DNA of 60,000 bases from Bolinopsis microptera (GCF_026151205.1 NC_087082.1:15039365-15099364); one strand, 5' to 3'. Shown: positions 12,395-26,575, counted from the stretch's first letter. Numbers and translations are program-made. The notes: generated from the sequence alone by a model not told the origin.

Positions 12395-15383
12395 GAAATA
12401 TAAACCGCGCTTTATCATAAATCAGAAATAATGTCTTTTTTTTACCTCAACTCAAAATTTAACCGCGGACGATGCATGCGAGAAGTGCGACGACGTCAGA
12501 CGTCTCCAACTTTATAGTCATTGATATAAGATACAAGCGCGAGCACAGAAATTTTGTCTCTGATTTGATAAATATGGTACCAAAATGCTCTAAGTTTGAA
12601 TAATGCAAATTCACCGTGTAGCAAATAACGTCGAGGTTTTACAAGGATACAAGGATACAAGGATACAAAAGTGATAATTTATTTAATGAAGTTCACCATA
12701 GTTATAACTCTGAATAATTTAAGTTACCTCTTCTAAACATTTAACAAAAGTGTAGGATAAAATAGAAATGTTATATATAATGCTAGTTTCTATAAGTAAA
12801 TCAAATTGTATGTGGTTCAAGCATGCATCGTGTATGTGGCCTCCTGTCAATGCAACGAGTTGTAAAAAGGACGAACAACATGTAATTTCTTGCATAAAAT
12901 CATAAAGCTCCTAAAATATCAAATGATTTTGACAGGACAACTATTGTGATTGCAAAATTTTATGATTGAATTAACATTATAACATTTCAATCGGTACCTT
13001 GAATCTTGTTTATTCTGCAATGACATTTGATTCTGGAGAGTTTATCCAGAAAATCAATATTACAATCTGGATCACTACAAGAGACTGTAACCCTGCTACG
13101 TCCGAGTTCCGGGACTTCACTAACGCAGTAAAATGCATTATAAACTTGCCAATTTTTATTTGAAACACCTATTACATTTTTCGTGAGTTAAAACCGTGCA
13201 ATGTATGAACTCGCTCATTCCAAACAGACACAATTTAATTCTGAGAGCACCACACATATCTAATAGTAATACGTGATAGCAATCTGACTTCTTGCTTCCC
13301 TGCCAAATTACCTAATTATATAGCAAATCTATTATGAGGGAGAGATAGAGGAAGAGTGATAGAGTACACACCTACACACACTTTAGTATTTGGTTCACAA
13401 AGATCCTATTAAACCAACTTACCACCGGGATCGATTTAAAAAAACCTCATCATTTGCTTCGTCAATTTTCTCGGCACTATACAGATAAAAACCAGCCCGT
13501 AACTCTTACCGTTTCTGATTAAGAATAATTTCCACACATGCAACATATCGAGAGACGACACACACCTGGTATTATTAGTATGATTTATGGTACATGATAA
13601 TGGCATACCTAAATACCAAAAGTGTGCGAATTGATTGATTGTTGGATGTTAAAAATGTATTCTCATTTTCATTTATGATACATTTATACACTATCGAACC
13701 TCTGAATATAGAAAAGATATTATTCTTTGACTTATTATTGAACTAAATGCTTGCTTCAGTTTTCTTCTTTGCTTCAGGATAGGTACAATAGAAACAGAAC
13801 CAACAGGGTAAAATCGTGTCATCATATTTTAGTGTACTCTTCAAAACACTATTACCATGTGTTACGCTCTAGATGATGGCAGGGATTAAAGTAAATCAGT
13901 TTCCTGTCAAAAACGATTTATAAACTCTCGAATAGTACTGTCAAACTAATTATTAATTCTAATTAAATTTACAGCAGCAATACAATAAAAAAGTCATTTA
14001 TTATCAATAAATAATCAAAGATAATATCTTTTCTACTATCCCAGAGGTTCGATAGTGGTATACATGTCCATCAAAAAAGAAAATGAGAATACCTGTTTTT
14101 ACACGACAACCAAGCAACAATTCGCACTCGACTTTGGTTTATATGCATAAATATATGTACATCTATCATACTAAAATCCCCAGGATGTGTGTCTGTCCTC
14201 TCTCTGTCCTGTGGCTGTGTGGAAATTAATTAATAATAAAAACTGTAAGAGTTAACGGGGCTGTTTTTATCTGTAATATGCCCGAAAAACTCTACGGCAA
14301 AGTTATGAAGGTTTTTTTAAATCGAATCGTGGTATGTGGTTTAATTGATCATTTGTTGAAACCAAATAGCTAAAGTGGGTGTATGTGTGTACGCTAACAC
14401 TCTCCCATCTATCTCTCCCCTCTAATAGTATAGCTAAATAATTAGGTAAATTGGCGGGACCTACCAAGAGTCAAGATTGCCTATCAAGTATTACTATTAG
14501 AGTAATGAGTCTCACACTTAATTAAATTTGTGGTCTAGTTTGAATGAGCGAGTCAATACATTCGCACTGTTTAACTACGAAAATAAGAGCGTGGTTTCAA
14601 ATAAAAATGGCGAAGATTATACTACTGCATTTTAACTTCGATAGTGAAGTCCCCGGGGACCCGGCCGTATGCACGGTTACACTCACTAGTAGTGAACATA
14701 ATTGAAATATGAAATTTCTGGATAAATCTCCAGAATCAAATGTCAAGCAGAATTAAAAGATCAAGTCCGTGTGTAATTGAAATGGAAAATACAGTTTAAA
14801 TTCAATCATAAAATATTTGCAATCACATAGTTGTCCTGTAAAATATTGATATCTATTAGATCAAATCATTTATTAAGCAAGAAATTACATGTTTTTCCGT
14901 CTTTACACTCTTGCAATGCACAGGAGCCCACATAACACGAGGCATGCATGCGAACCATACAAATTGATTTACTTAAAAGAAAATATCATTATATAATAAC
15001 ATTTCTAATATTATCCCTACACATTGTAAAGATTAGAAAGCGTGTAACTTAAATTATATCAGAATAATAACAATTGTGAATTCCAATAAAATAATTTATC
15101 ACATTTGTATCCTTGTATGCCTTGTATCCTTGTACACCTCGACGTTATTTTGCTACACCGGTGGAATTGCATTATTCACTACTTAGAGGCAACTTTTGTA
15201 CCAAATTATCAAAATCAGAGACAATTTCTGTTGCTCGCGCTTGTATCAATATAACACTGACAATAAAGATTGAGACTTCTGACGTCGTCACTTCGCATGC
15301 ATGCGTCCTGCTGGATTAAATTTTAGTGAGGTAAAAAACTTATTACTGATTATTGAAAGAAGCGCGGTTTATATTTCAGTGGG
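12395..15383. repeat. Large inverted repeat, arms about 1.35 kb, spacer about 0.26 kb
   Basis: The left arm (about 12,395-13,740) and right arm (about 14,005-15,383) are reverse complements. Both ends start gaaatataaaccgcgc when read inward. Matching landmarks include the ggatacaagg repeat, the cgcgagca...cagaaatt...gtctctgatt block and the gaaaagatattat block next to the spacer. The arms differ by scattered substitutions and indels, roughly 10-25% by eye depending on segment, so this is not a recent copy. No transposase ORF lies in the spacer and no clear target-site duplication is visible. A long-TIR (foldback-like) non-autonomous DNA transposon is the likeliest reading. A divergent duplication by another route is possible. 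Confidence 0.8.
12637..12668. repeat. Short tandem ggatacaa repeat in the left arm
   Basis: Three to four direct copies of acaaggat. The mirror copy (tgtatcctt repeats) is at about 15,104-15,138 in the right arm, confirming the arm pairing. Confidence 0.85.
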
Positions 15384-16730
15384 CGAAGTTTCTAGCAGCC
15401 ATTTTTTTATCGGATGAGAGCCAATACAAATAAATGTGCTTATTGTAGTCTCAAAGTCACAAGAAATGTTATTTAAAAACTTATTTGAGTGATTCCTTCC
15501 CACTTATCGTCTATTTTAGAGTTAGCAAAGGTAGTTTCAGTTGAGTCTTGAGTCATGTAATAATTTAAAAACACGTTTTACTTTAAACCTTCTGAATAAA
15601 CAACCTACAATTGTGGCTCCTTCTAATTTAAAACATGCTTCTCCTGAAGGGCTATGAGGACATAATCCCAACATTAACAAGCCAGATTCTTTTAGAAGAA
15701 TCATAGTAACCAAATAAAACCAAGTCACTTAGAACAGTATTAGTTACCAACAAAATTACTTAGTCACTAACAAAATTGTGATGTTATGAGTTATAATTCT
15801 ATACTTTCAAATCTCAATCTACCTTCAATTGCTACTCCACTGCAATGCAGTTAGTTGGTTTTCAGACTTCGTAAAATATTACACTACTAATTGTTATCAA
15901 TGTGGGCAACGAAAATTTTTCCCTTGGCCATTCTCAAAAACAATTTCACAGTTTACTCCTGCAATATATCGCAGTGCTGACCCATAAGTATAATACTAGG
16001 CACAGACAGTGCCACATACCTACATCACGGAAGTTGCACCGAACCTCACCCTAAAGTTAAAGTATAACTTAAAAGGAGCTGCAGGGTAGTGTAACACTGA
16101 CAGCTCTGCAACCACGATCCCAACTGACAGAACGCTAACTAGATGAAGCTGACGGAAATTCGCTCAATTAAAGTCCGTTTAGAGCCGATTAAAATGAGAC
16201 CGCCTCAAAACATGGGGTCTCAAGCGGTATAAGTGCCCTGAAAGACTAGTTACTTAGTTACCGCTTGCTTTGTGCTTTGGTGTCAACTGTCAGGGCTGTT
16301 TGTAGTTGTACTTGAGTTAGACTTTGCACAGTTATATATATTTGTGAGTTGACACCCATTTCTTAACGTTATTAGAGGTAATAAACTAAGTAAGCTTTGG
16401 AAACTGACAAATGTAAATATTAAACCTTTTTATCAGGAATTTTTCTGTTGAACTTGAGGATGATAATGAATTGAAAAACTGTATCCTGGATTACGAAATG
16501 AAAGCCCTTTATAAACCTGAATATATCAAAATTAAATAGCAACCTCTAAAAATCAGTACAAGTACACCAACAGCAACATGTAAGCCGTAAGGGTCGTAGA
16601 GCAGTCGCAACAGGAGAAAGAATGTTCGACAGTCAAACTCACTGCACACGGGGGGCATGCCCCCAAACTCCCAAAACGGAAAGGGAATTAAAATAGCATA
16701 ACCCCGCACGCGCGCTGCAGTTTCACTTCC
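15384..16730. other. No recognisable gene
   Basis: Short ORFs only (for example minus 15,537-15,728 and minus 16,509-16,709). No domain, repeat or splice pattern was recognised. Confidence 0.4.
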
Positions 16731-16979
16731 CAGAATCCAACTTTTTTTCGCTTTGGCCCTTAAAAGGGTGATGATTTACTTTTTCTTTCTAGTGTTCTAA
16801 AAAAATTAGGGTTTATTATCCCGTGATCCCGCATGATTGCGGCGTCCCTTTTGGGTTTTCCTAAAAAATGTTTCGCAAATCATATTCTTTAAACTTAATT
16901 GCCAGCCCAAAAATGGGTTTTTACCTTAAAACCATTGATTTTTTCTAGGGACCACAAAACTTTGGGGTCACACTTTTAA

Positions 16980-18700
16980 AACCCTGCCAGAACATAAAAC
17001 AATAGCCCCGGAACTTTTTGATTGAATTTGAAGTTAACCCCCCTTTCCGGTTCTTTTGCCGCGAGCACATTGAATTAGCGTAATTTTTTAAAACAAAAGC
17101 GACGTCAGTTTCCCCATTAAACCCATTAAAAATCCCCGGCATTTCCTAAAAATTTCTGATGAATTTCAAATTGTGTCCTGATAATTTTTGGGCCGAGACT
17201 GATAGGATTTTGCCGATATTTTTTATGGGGGTTTTTTCCCCTTTGTTTTCATTTCCATTTTGGGATCCTCTGGACTGGTGACTTTTTAAAACCCTTTTCC
17301 CTTAAAATTTGGGTGGCCAAGTCTTCATGACCTGACCGTACTTTCCCACCTTTTCCCTCCCCGCTTAAAAGCCCCACCCCGTTCACAGTACTCAGCCTTG
17401 TCCCTCTCGGAGAAATTATACTTAGATCCAAACCCCCGTATCCAGCCGGACAAAAATTTTTTTATTGTAATTTTTAATTTAAACTTTTCCTTTTTGTCCT
17501 TGCTTTTCCAAAAAAGGTTTCCCTCGACTAATAAAGAGGGTTTTGGGGGCTATTTCCAGTCTGCCCCAATTGACCGGGCTCGTGATCGTTCTTTTTTTTT
17601 TTAAAAACCTACCTCCTAAAATTAATAAAACCAGGGTCATGCCCTGAAACCCGAACCACTTCTATTATTTGCCATGCAGACAGCCTGCAAGACCATTTTA
17701 GTCTTCACACAGTTTTTTCAGGGCCCCTCGGAGAGGGGGGAGGCCCACATAAAGATTACGGATTGTAGGGGAAATACTGTAAACACATTTATTTTTCAAC
17801 CGTTTAACATTGGTATGATCAGGTAATGGTCGTTAAAAAGAACAATAGTGAGCCGGGTCCATGGGGACTTAAACCACAAAAACCGATTAACGGAGTGCTG
17901 TCAGGGTCAGGGCTCACGTAAAGTCACACGTGTCATGTCACGGCTCACGTGACGTCAAAACGTGCGTGTTTGGCCCGTCAGGGAAAAAACAGTCAAACTC
18001 CACGTGGTTCTTGCTAATTCCCCAAATCAAATTTTTTTGTAATAACTTTGCGGCAATCCGTGAATCAGAATAGACGGGGGCCCCGCGTTTTGTAATCATG
18101 GAATTCGTTTGGGGTTATTATACTTCAAAGAATTTTAGGGCATTTTTTGTTATTTTGCCCCTTTTAGTTTTTCCCAAATATAAAGTTTTACGGGATATAT
18201 CTTTAAATAGTTTTCTAGAAAAAATAAATAAGAACAATATTTTTTAAATCCAAAAATACACCCCCAAGGGATGCTGAAATTACTCCAATTCCCTTGAAAA
18301 AAAGATAATTAACTGGAGATTCAAATCTTGAAATTTTTTTTTTAAAGGACGGGTCCCAAAACTTTTTTGGGGTTTAGTTTTCAAATTTTTTAAGAAAAAA
18401 CGAAAAAAAGCCCACAAATTCGGGCGGGGATTACATCAAAGCCTAGAAAGGGTTTCCCGGGCCCCGAAATGTTTAGCAAAAGGGATCCCCTTTTACCCGG
18501 TGAAAATTTTTAATTTCCCAAATCAGGGCCCCCTTTTTTAAAAATTAAAGGGAATTAATTTAATCGTTTCCCACATTTTAGGGCTCGTTATCTTTTTTTT
18601 CAAATTTTTTTTAAACAAAGAATTGCCCATAAGCCACATAAAAAAAACTTCGATATTTTTAAACCAACAAACGGGAAAAACGTGCCCAAAAACTGCGCAT
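16980..18700. other. No recognisable feature (in the corrupted block)
   Basis: Short ORFs on both strands have no recognisable domain. Around 17,880-17,970 there is a cluster of cacgtg/tcacgtgac motifs, whose meaning is unclear. Confidence 0.3.
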
Positions 18701-18714
18701 TCTTGACCACACCC

Positions 18715-19060
18715 CAAACTGTGCTTAGACCACATATTGTCGTTTTGATCACAAACTTAATTATGGTGACCACAGATTGTATTTTGTGACCATAGACAGT
18801 GAAATGGCCTGGTGACCAATAACTTTTTGTTAAACCCAAATCACTTTCTGTTGTGACCAAAAACCTTTCTGTTTTTACCAATCCTTTTTTTGAGACCAAT
18901 CACTTTTTTTTGTGACCAATAACTTTCGGTTGTGACCAATAACTTCTGTTGTACCAACACTTTTTTTTGGACCAATCATTTTTCCTGTTGTGACCAAAAA
19001 CTTTCTTTTTGTGACCAAAATTTTTCCAAATTGTAAACCAAAAACCTTTTGCATTGTGCC
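18715..19060. repeat. Minisatellite with a roughly 22-bp gtgaccaataactttc unit
   Basis: About 12-15 head-to-tail variants of ttgtgaccaataactttct, including accaaaaac and accaatcac forms. Minus-strand ORFs over it read as LVTT/WSQ repeats and are by-products of the repeat. Base corruption blurs the unit length. Confidence 0.75.
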
Positions 19061-21470
19061 ACATTTCTGGAGGGGTACTTTTCCCAAAGTTTTTTTATGA
19101 ACTGGTCATTATTTACAGTATGTCCGTATTTTACAAACGAACAGTATGGACTGGGGAACATAGGGTGACGCAAAGCTGTACCTGCATTTGCAATGGCTAC
19201 TAGTATTAAAAAGGGACCTGAATATCCAATTGAACGGGGGTTTTTTTTTTAAACCCGCCTTCATCCGTTAAACTTTATGGGGGTTACAAAAAAGTAATAT
19301 CTTGAGGTGCTATGGTGATGTTTTTGAGGTGCCATGGGAAAATGACATAGGGAAACAAAAGCCCAGAACGGGGCAATTTCCTCGCACATGATTGCCCAAT
19401 ACAAAATTGCTGTCAAAGCCTCAATTTAAAACGCTGTTTGGGGGAAATCGAAAAAATCATTACCCCAAAAGTGGATAGAGGGGGCCGGTTGAGCGCCCTT
19501 TTAAAGCCCTTCACGGGGACCCCGGGTTTTAAACTTTGCTCACGTGAAAATATTGTACGGGACGCACAGGCGGGAAAGCAGGGTGAAACGGTTTCCACGA
19601 CTAAAATTAGGGGTTGTCGGGGGACTGGGAAAAGGAACCCAAAACAAGAAACACATACCCGGCCAGTTTAAAAAATCCGCAAATACACCGAAGGAAGGGT
19701 CGGGGGGGGAAATGAGTGAAAGATAAAGAGCGCGGGGTTTGGTAAAATTTACTGCGCATTGTGTCCCCCTCCCACTGCGCCAACCTACCATTTTGCTTCG
19801 AATTTTGGGGCTAACGCCTGGGTAATCGGGTTGTTCCCATGGAAACACTTTGGGTTGGTCCCCCAGTAATCGAGCACGGGAATTGCCGCCATTTATATAC
19901 CCGCCCCCACAAACGGGCCCCTCATTCCGTAAAAACCTTTTTTTTTTTAAATTTTTTTCGTTAAACTTTTTTCTCTAAATTTTTAAAAAATTTTTTATTT
20001 AAAAAACCTTGAACTTTAACGGTTTAAATTTGGGATTAAGTTTTGCCCTGCAACTTTCAGGGGTTTTTGTTTAAAGTTTTTTTTTTTTTTTTGGCAGAGG
20101 TTTTCGCTTTTTCCCCCAGCATTTTTTTTAAATTTCCCCCTAACGTCTAATAAAAAACCTAGTATCCCCCTACTCATGAGCGGGCAGAAAAAGCCAAACC
20201 TGTTTTCTATGTGCCAATTTAAAAAATGTTTAAAACGATGAACCTTATTTTATAAAAATTCTATAAAAATTTCTATCAAATTCTTTCAAATTCTATAAAA
20301 TTTTAAAATCAATTAAATCAAATTATATCAATTATTTTAAAACGCTGTCGTTTTTTCAATTTAAACCAAGTTCCGTTTTTTTTCCCCCGGGGAAAAGGGG
20401 TATTTTTTTTTCGTACAAATTAAAAATTACTGGAAAAACGAAAAAACCGCCCTTCCATTTGAAGATTTTTAAGTCCGACAAAAAGTTTTTCATGCACGTT
20501 AGATTTTTTCTTTTTTTGGGGGGTTTTCGCTGGGAAATATTTTTTTTGGGGCACAGCCCCTTAACAAATTACCGCCAAGGGCCGGCCCTTATAAATTATA
20601 ATTTTAACTGATAAATTTCCCAACTTTTCTCAATAAAAAAACCCATGCCAACTAGTTAACATTTAGTTTTTTGTCCTTTTTCCGGGGTATGAGGAAATTT
20701 TGTTTACAAACCGGAAAATCATTAAAAAAACTGCTGAAATTTAAAAAATTAAAGATTATTCTAGAAAATAAGGTTTGGCATTTAAAATAACTTTTAAAGA
20801 TGTGACGTATGTGACGTTTTACCATGCAGAAAGGGGAGGAAACATTTTTGAGACACAAAGATGAAAAGACTTTACCCCCTTTAAAAACTTCCCGATTTCC
20901 CACGTCACTCCCCAAAAAGATCGGGAAAAGCGATAAATTCTAAACCAACCCCTTTAAACCCCTACTTATACAATTATCCAACATAACCAAATCAAAAAAA
21001 CATCATTACCAATAAATTAAACCTATTCCCGGTTAAAAATCAAACCAAAATACCGTATTACATCAAACAAAATTACAAGACCCCGAACTTCAAAACAAAC
21101 TTTAGTCAGCCCTTTCCCCATGACCGGGGCCCTTTAAAAAGAGTATCGTTTAAAAACGTTAATGTGACCGGAAAATTTACTATTCGAGCAAATAAAAAAC
21201 CTGCGGGAACGCCGCGACGAGGTTTTGAAGCTGTAACCGGGTATTTTGATCCCGGGTTCCACTGCCCTGTGGGGCCCCCGACCGATTAGTTTTTTTACCT
21301 GTTGTGTCTTTTTTCATTGACGCTTTTTTAATTTTTTGGGGTTTTTTATTTTGGGGTTCGAACATTAAAAAATTTTTTTCGATTTACTTGGATTTTTTAA
21401 ATTTTAAATGTTTAATTTTTTCACACTTTTAAAAAATAGTGATTGTCCCCAAACAATGCCTTGGGTTAAT
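19061..21470. other. No reliable gene; GC-rich patch at 19,410-19,900
   Basis: Overlapping ORFs on both strands at 19,413-19,848 reflect higher GC content and corrupted bases. They could mark an exon but no domain is readable. 20,270-20,340 is a short-period A/T repeat (aattctataaa type). Confidence 0.3.
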
Positions 21471-21479
21471 TTAAAAACC

Positions 21480-23460
21480 TGCTTTTGGGTATTAAACACT
21501 ATCAGACTTCAGTTGAACCAAAACCCAAAAACCCAGAACCCCCCCTTTAAACAACCCTAACCGAACCCCTCCCCCTTAAAAACAAAATGCAACCCCCCAG
21601 CACTCCTCCAAGTACCAGCGCCTCCCCCCACCCTGTTCCCGTTTTTCCGCCTTCTCCACTACAAGCCCAAATTTAAAGGCCCAGTCCCAAAAAGGTTCAA
21701 GTGCCCCCCATCGGGGTGCGACAGGAGTTTCCGCCAATTCCGACCTTTCTCAGGACCATGTCAGAACTCCCCTTTTGGAGAGAGGAAATTTAATTAGTTT
21801 TTTTGGGTTTTAAATTTAATTTAAGTATAAATTAAAATTTTATTTTTACTTATTTATTTTAAAGTTCGAACAAAGAAAAACTGGGAAAAATAATTGACAC
21901 GAAACCCCACGGACTTTTATCCATTTCCAATTTTTAAATCAAAACTTTAAAGTCAATTTTAAAAAACGAACTACTTTCCCTTTGAGAATCCGAAAAAACC
22001 CGGTTTTGACATGTTTCTTTTTTTTAAAAATTAAATCCACATTTTCAGACCATTTCCGGGGAACTCAAATGGAGGGTCAAAAGGGAGTTCTCATACCTGG
22101 CTAACGAAGAGACACATGGGGGTTTTCACCCCTGGTAAAACTTCCCTTCCTTTGTTATTTTTAAATTGTTTTTTTTAAATTTTTAAATTACGTTAAATAG
22201 CTCTCATTTTTCATTTTTTTTAATCGTAGCAACTTTCCCAATTTACTCACAGGGCATTAATTTAAAATCTTCACTTTTTAAACACAGAAATTTTAAGTCC
22301 CTAAATTATTTTTATTAATGTTATACCAGAACTGGGGATATGGTACTAAGGTTAAACTTAGAGACCCCGTATACCTTTCAAACAAACCCATTTTTAACGG
22401 ATTATCCAAAATCTAAATCTTTTCTTCCCACCAATAACATTATTTCCCCGGGTGCCCGGGGGAACAACTGGGGGGAAACATTTCCCTCAGTGCCCCCAGT
22501 AACCTCAAACAGCCCCTGGGGGACACAGGGGGAGAGCCCTACTCCTGTCCAAAAATTGGGCAAGGCTTTCGTCACGGAGCAGTGGGAAAAAAAACACATA
22601 AAACCATCCATGGGGGGTATTTCCCTTCAAGGGGGAGCTATTGATCATTCTGCAAAAAAAATTTAAAATCGGGGGATAAAGAAAAATTTGGAGTACGGGT
22701 AAAAAAACAATTGAAAACTGCACCCAATACGGGAACAAAAAAAAAATTTCCCGATATAAATTTTTTTCCCGGATTTCAAAAAAGGGGGAGAAAAAAATCC
22801 GATTTAATCCTATCGAAAGTAAAAACAAATCAAAAACTAACCCATTAAATTAACCCCCCCAACCCTAACAAAAAAACCCTTTCAGAGCCTCCTAAAAGCG
22901 CTCCACAACAGACCAGCTCAAAAGATAAAGTCCCCAACACCCTCGATGGGGGCCCCAACAACCTGGCCAGACAGCCCCAGCACATCAGGGGAAAACATGG
23001 TCCGGAGACCCTCCTTGGGGGAAGGAGGGCAGCTACGAGTCCACCTCCCCCCCCAAACCCTCCCCAGACTCTCTCCTGGAAAAAAGGGGCACCCCTGGGG
23101 GAGTGTACCCCCCGTGTGCCCCCGGAGAAAGACCCCCCTTCTCAGTCCCCTACTTCACCTTCCGAACCTAAAACCCCACGGGCCTTCCCCCCCCACCAAA
23201 AAAGACAGGACACACGGGAGACAGCCCTTTGGGAAACAGGAACCCCGAGAGGTAAGTTTTTGGGGGAAGGAAGAAATAAACGACCTCGGCCATGCTACCC
23301 GGGTCAGGAAAAATACAAAAAAACCCTCAACATGATGGTGAAACGAACCCCACCTGTTACTCTACCAGCGAGAATACCTACTCCAGGGGAACCCATGAGA
23401 CAGAGAACTAAACTGAAACAAAAAACACGAGCATTTAAGGAACTAAAACAGAAAATGTGA
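21480..23460 (+). pseudogene. Possible multi-exon gene, unreadable through sequence errors
   Basis: Four GC-rich islands alternate with AT-rich, intron-like stretches: about 21,485-21,785, 22,049-22,135, 22,325-22,665 and 22,880-23,460. The second is preceded by acattttcag and followed by gtaaaac. It is open in one frame (reading TISGELKWRVK at its start), which is how a small internal exon looks. The third is preceded by gttataccag. The last ends in an ORF whose C-terminus is basic (MRQRTKLKQKTRAFKELKQKM, stop near 23,458). Predicted protein is rich in Pro, Ser and Thr. I do not recognise the family. Whether this is a working gene hidden by bad bases or a real relic cannot be decided here. 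Confidence 0.4.
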
Positions 23461-23469
23461 TCGCAGCGG

Positions 23470-25037
23470 GGGGGATCGCTAAAACCCCCGGTGTGCGGGA
23501 TTCAACAACGCTATGGAGCTGGGAAGGTACGTGACCGTGGCAAGGAAAACCTCCTAAAAATTTCCAATTCTGGCTATTTTCCTGAACCAAAGGGCTAGGA
23601 TAACACCCAGCCCAGGAAACCAGCAGAACTATTCTTAAACAAGTTTGCTAGGGAGGGTAAATTCGGACAGAACTATACATCCCCTTCTTTTTTGATACAT
23701 CACGTTTTTTGGGTTTTGACTTCACGTTTATTGAAATGACCACGGTTGATTCCGTCAAAATAAAACGAACTATGACTGCTCGTTTGTTTTCCCCTTTTAA
23801 ACATTTGTTTTAAATTTTTTTGATTTTTTAATTTAATTTTTTCAGGGGATTGTCGAATATACACAAAATTTTAAAAAGCCTTTTTGTTTATTTTTGTTTT
23901 TTTTGCAATTTTCATAAAAAGATAAATGCCAAAAAGGAAATTTTTACAGGGGTAAACTCGTATTTGTGCGGCCACAAAATTAGGGAAATTTTTTCCTTTG
24001 TGCCCAAATATTTTTAACTGTTTGTACAAACCCTATTTGCACAGGGACCCTTTTTTGATAAGAACGGGAAATAACTGGGATTTTTAAGGGAAATTTTTTT
24101 AATAAATTTTTTTACGAAATTTAAATCCCCAAAAGAAGCGAAACATTTTTTTAAACCCATCCAAAAAGAATTCACTAAAAAAAGACATTTTTTTTTGAGA
24201 AAAGACAATTTTATTTTTTTATCCCCAAATTTCTTTTATGTAAAAGGTCATGGCCCATACATGGTAAGCAGGAATTTCGTGATCTATTAAAAAAAACAGA
24301 TTTTGAAGGGTCGTCTCCTCTTTCCCTCAAAATGTCATTTAAATTTTGGGAGTTTTCAGCACCACGTGAAATGTCCCCCTTAATGTAACTTAATTTGAGA
24401 TTTCAGCACCACGTGCATTTGGGTTTTATGGCTTTAAATTTTTTATGGGAGGAGTAAAAATATATCAAACTATTGACATGAAATGTTTTTATTTGGGCAC
24501 GGGTTTTTTAATTCTTTCCCGGTTTCTTTTTCAGTTAAACCGTTAAAGGGCGCTGAGCCAGAAAGGTTTTAAAATGTTGATTTTTCACGAATTATTTTGC
24601 CCCGTTAAGGGATTTATGGGAAACAACCAAAAAATTTATTTTTGGGTCAAAAAATGGTTTTTTTTAAACAAAAAATGTTTTTTTTTCATAAAACCAAAAA
24701 GACTTCAACGGAAAATTTTGCATTTTTTTAAAGGGTTGATTCCTAGAAATTTTTTTAAAGTAATTTTTAAATAATATTTAACTTTTTTTTGGTTTTTTTA
24801 CGCAATGTTTTGTTTCGAGCATTTTATTTTTTTTAAAAGGTTTTTTTAAAAATTTTCCAAATTTTTTTTAACCCAGAGCTTGAGCATAAATTTTTTTAAA
24901 TCACGTCCGAAAAACATCAATTTTCCCGGGATCGATAAATTTAAATTTTTACGATATCGTACTTAAAGGAAAAATTCTTTTTTAAAATTTTTTAAAGAAT
25001 TTTGGTTTTTAAAACAATAAATTTGTTGGATTTTTAA

Positions 25038-25079
<42 letters not shown>

Positions 25080-26575
25080 AATAGGGTTTTTGAGAAAACT
25101 TAAAACCTTTATAACGTAAAAACTATATACTGGATTTTCTTTCTGTCCCGTGCATTTTTCGTTTCCTGAAACCCCGGGTATAAAGAGGTTTTATTTGGCA
25201 GTAAAAATTTTTAAATTTTTTCCTATTAGATGTCGTTCACATATAACTTAATCCCCTTTTTTGGAATTTTTTAACCCCCCCCCTCTGTAATCTTTTTTTT
25301 ACACATAGCTTTTGTGTCAAATTACACTAGCGAAATCTTTCCCGGTAACCCCCCCCCCCCCCCTGCTGTTTAACGTAAAAATTGAACAAACCCCTTTTAC
25401 AAGTGGCGACCCTCAGGGATCAATTATTACGTGAACGAAATGGAATGTAAAATTTTTTAGCCAATTTAACCCCTGTCTTTTGCTTTAAAATCTAATTTAA
25501 AGTAATGTTGTAAAAAAAAATATTACTCCAAATTTTAAAAACTGTATTGAAACCTAGTCTAAAATAATTGCGTTAATTTCACTTTAAATCTAGTTGCCTC
25601 AAGTTTGTTTTTAGTTTGTTAATGAGCCTTAAAAATATAAAATGAAATCCAGTCCTAAATTCGATGTTTTTCCCTTGATATCAGTTTTTTTCACTGAGAA
25701 CGATTTGTCTTTTTCCAAAAAAAAATTGTATAACATTTTTGGGTTTTAATTTTCCATTGTGAACTGAATTGTTTTTTTCCCCCCAAAAATTTTCAATGAT
25801 TTTTCAATGCTAAGATGAACGACAAATTGAAATTTCTTCATAAAAAAAAGAAAAGTCTAAAAAAAAATCATATCGAGCCCCTTTTTTTCCCCAAGTTTAA
25901 AAACCCCACATATCATGTCAAAATTTAAAAAAAAAGGGAATATCAAAACAAAAACTTTTATGGGGTTGCGAAACTTCTTGGTAATTAAAACCTACAAAGA
26001 AAACCCCTTGCCGGCGGGGGCAGATCTCCAAAGTAAGAAGAAACTTCCCGCGTAACCCAAAAATCTTCGTCTCGTAAATCTAAAGTTACCCCTCCAGGTT
26101 TCCGGGAGAAACAATTTGGGACCCCAAAATTTTTATTTAAATCCCAAAAGTCTCTTTTTTGAGCAAATATTTTCAAAATGTTTAAAAAGTTCGCAGCTTA
26201 ACTTTGCAGATTTTTTTGTAGGTTTAAAACCCTTTACAACCTACCACAACCAAAGGCCCCGAGTTAAACTCGTCGAGGGTTTCTAAATAGGAACAAATTT
26301 TTTAAACGAGTATCACCCGTAAAAATTTTTGGGTGCTCTGAAACCCAAAATTTAACTTCATTTCGCGCCCCAAGCTCAAAACTGGCAGTTAAAAAAACAA
26401 CTCTAGCGAGCCCGCCAGGCGCCCCGGCGGTAAAAGGTTTTTTTGGGGAGTAAGCAACTATAAATAACAAATGAATTTGGGATAAAATTGATGACCCCCC
26501 CGGCCCCGGTTTGTTTAAACTCTCAGGGGTGGGAAACCCACAGTGGGGGTCACGGGCTTGGTACAAAAAAAGACA
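23470..26575. other. AT-rich corrupted sequence without a recognisable gene
   Basis: Contains a duplicated short motif, ttcagcaccacgtg, at about 24,355 and 24,401, and long homopolymers. The many minus-strand ORFs near 25,985-26,760 look like by-products of the base corruption. Confidence 0.4.
25042..25077. repeat. 36-base T run
   Basis: Pure T tract in the corrupted block. It could be a retroposon tail on the minus strand, but the following sequence shows no element. Confidence 0.6.

Noticed and set aside
12395-15383. Inverted repeat as a simple chimeric-read palindrome
   Set aside because: The arms differ by many substitutions and real indels across blocks, more than read error in the neighbouring sequence would suggest, although a read check is still needed.
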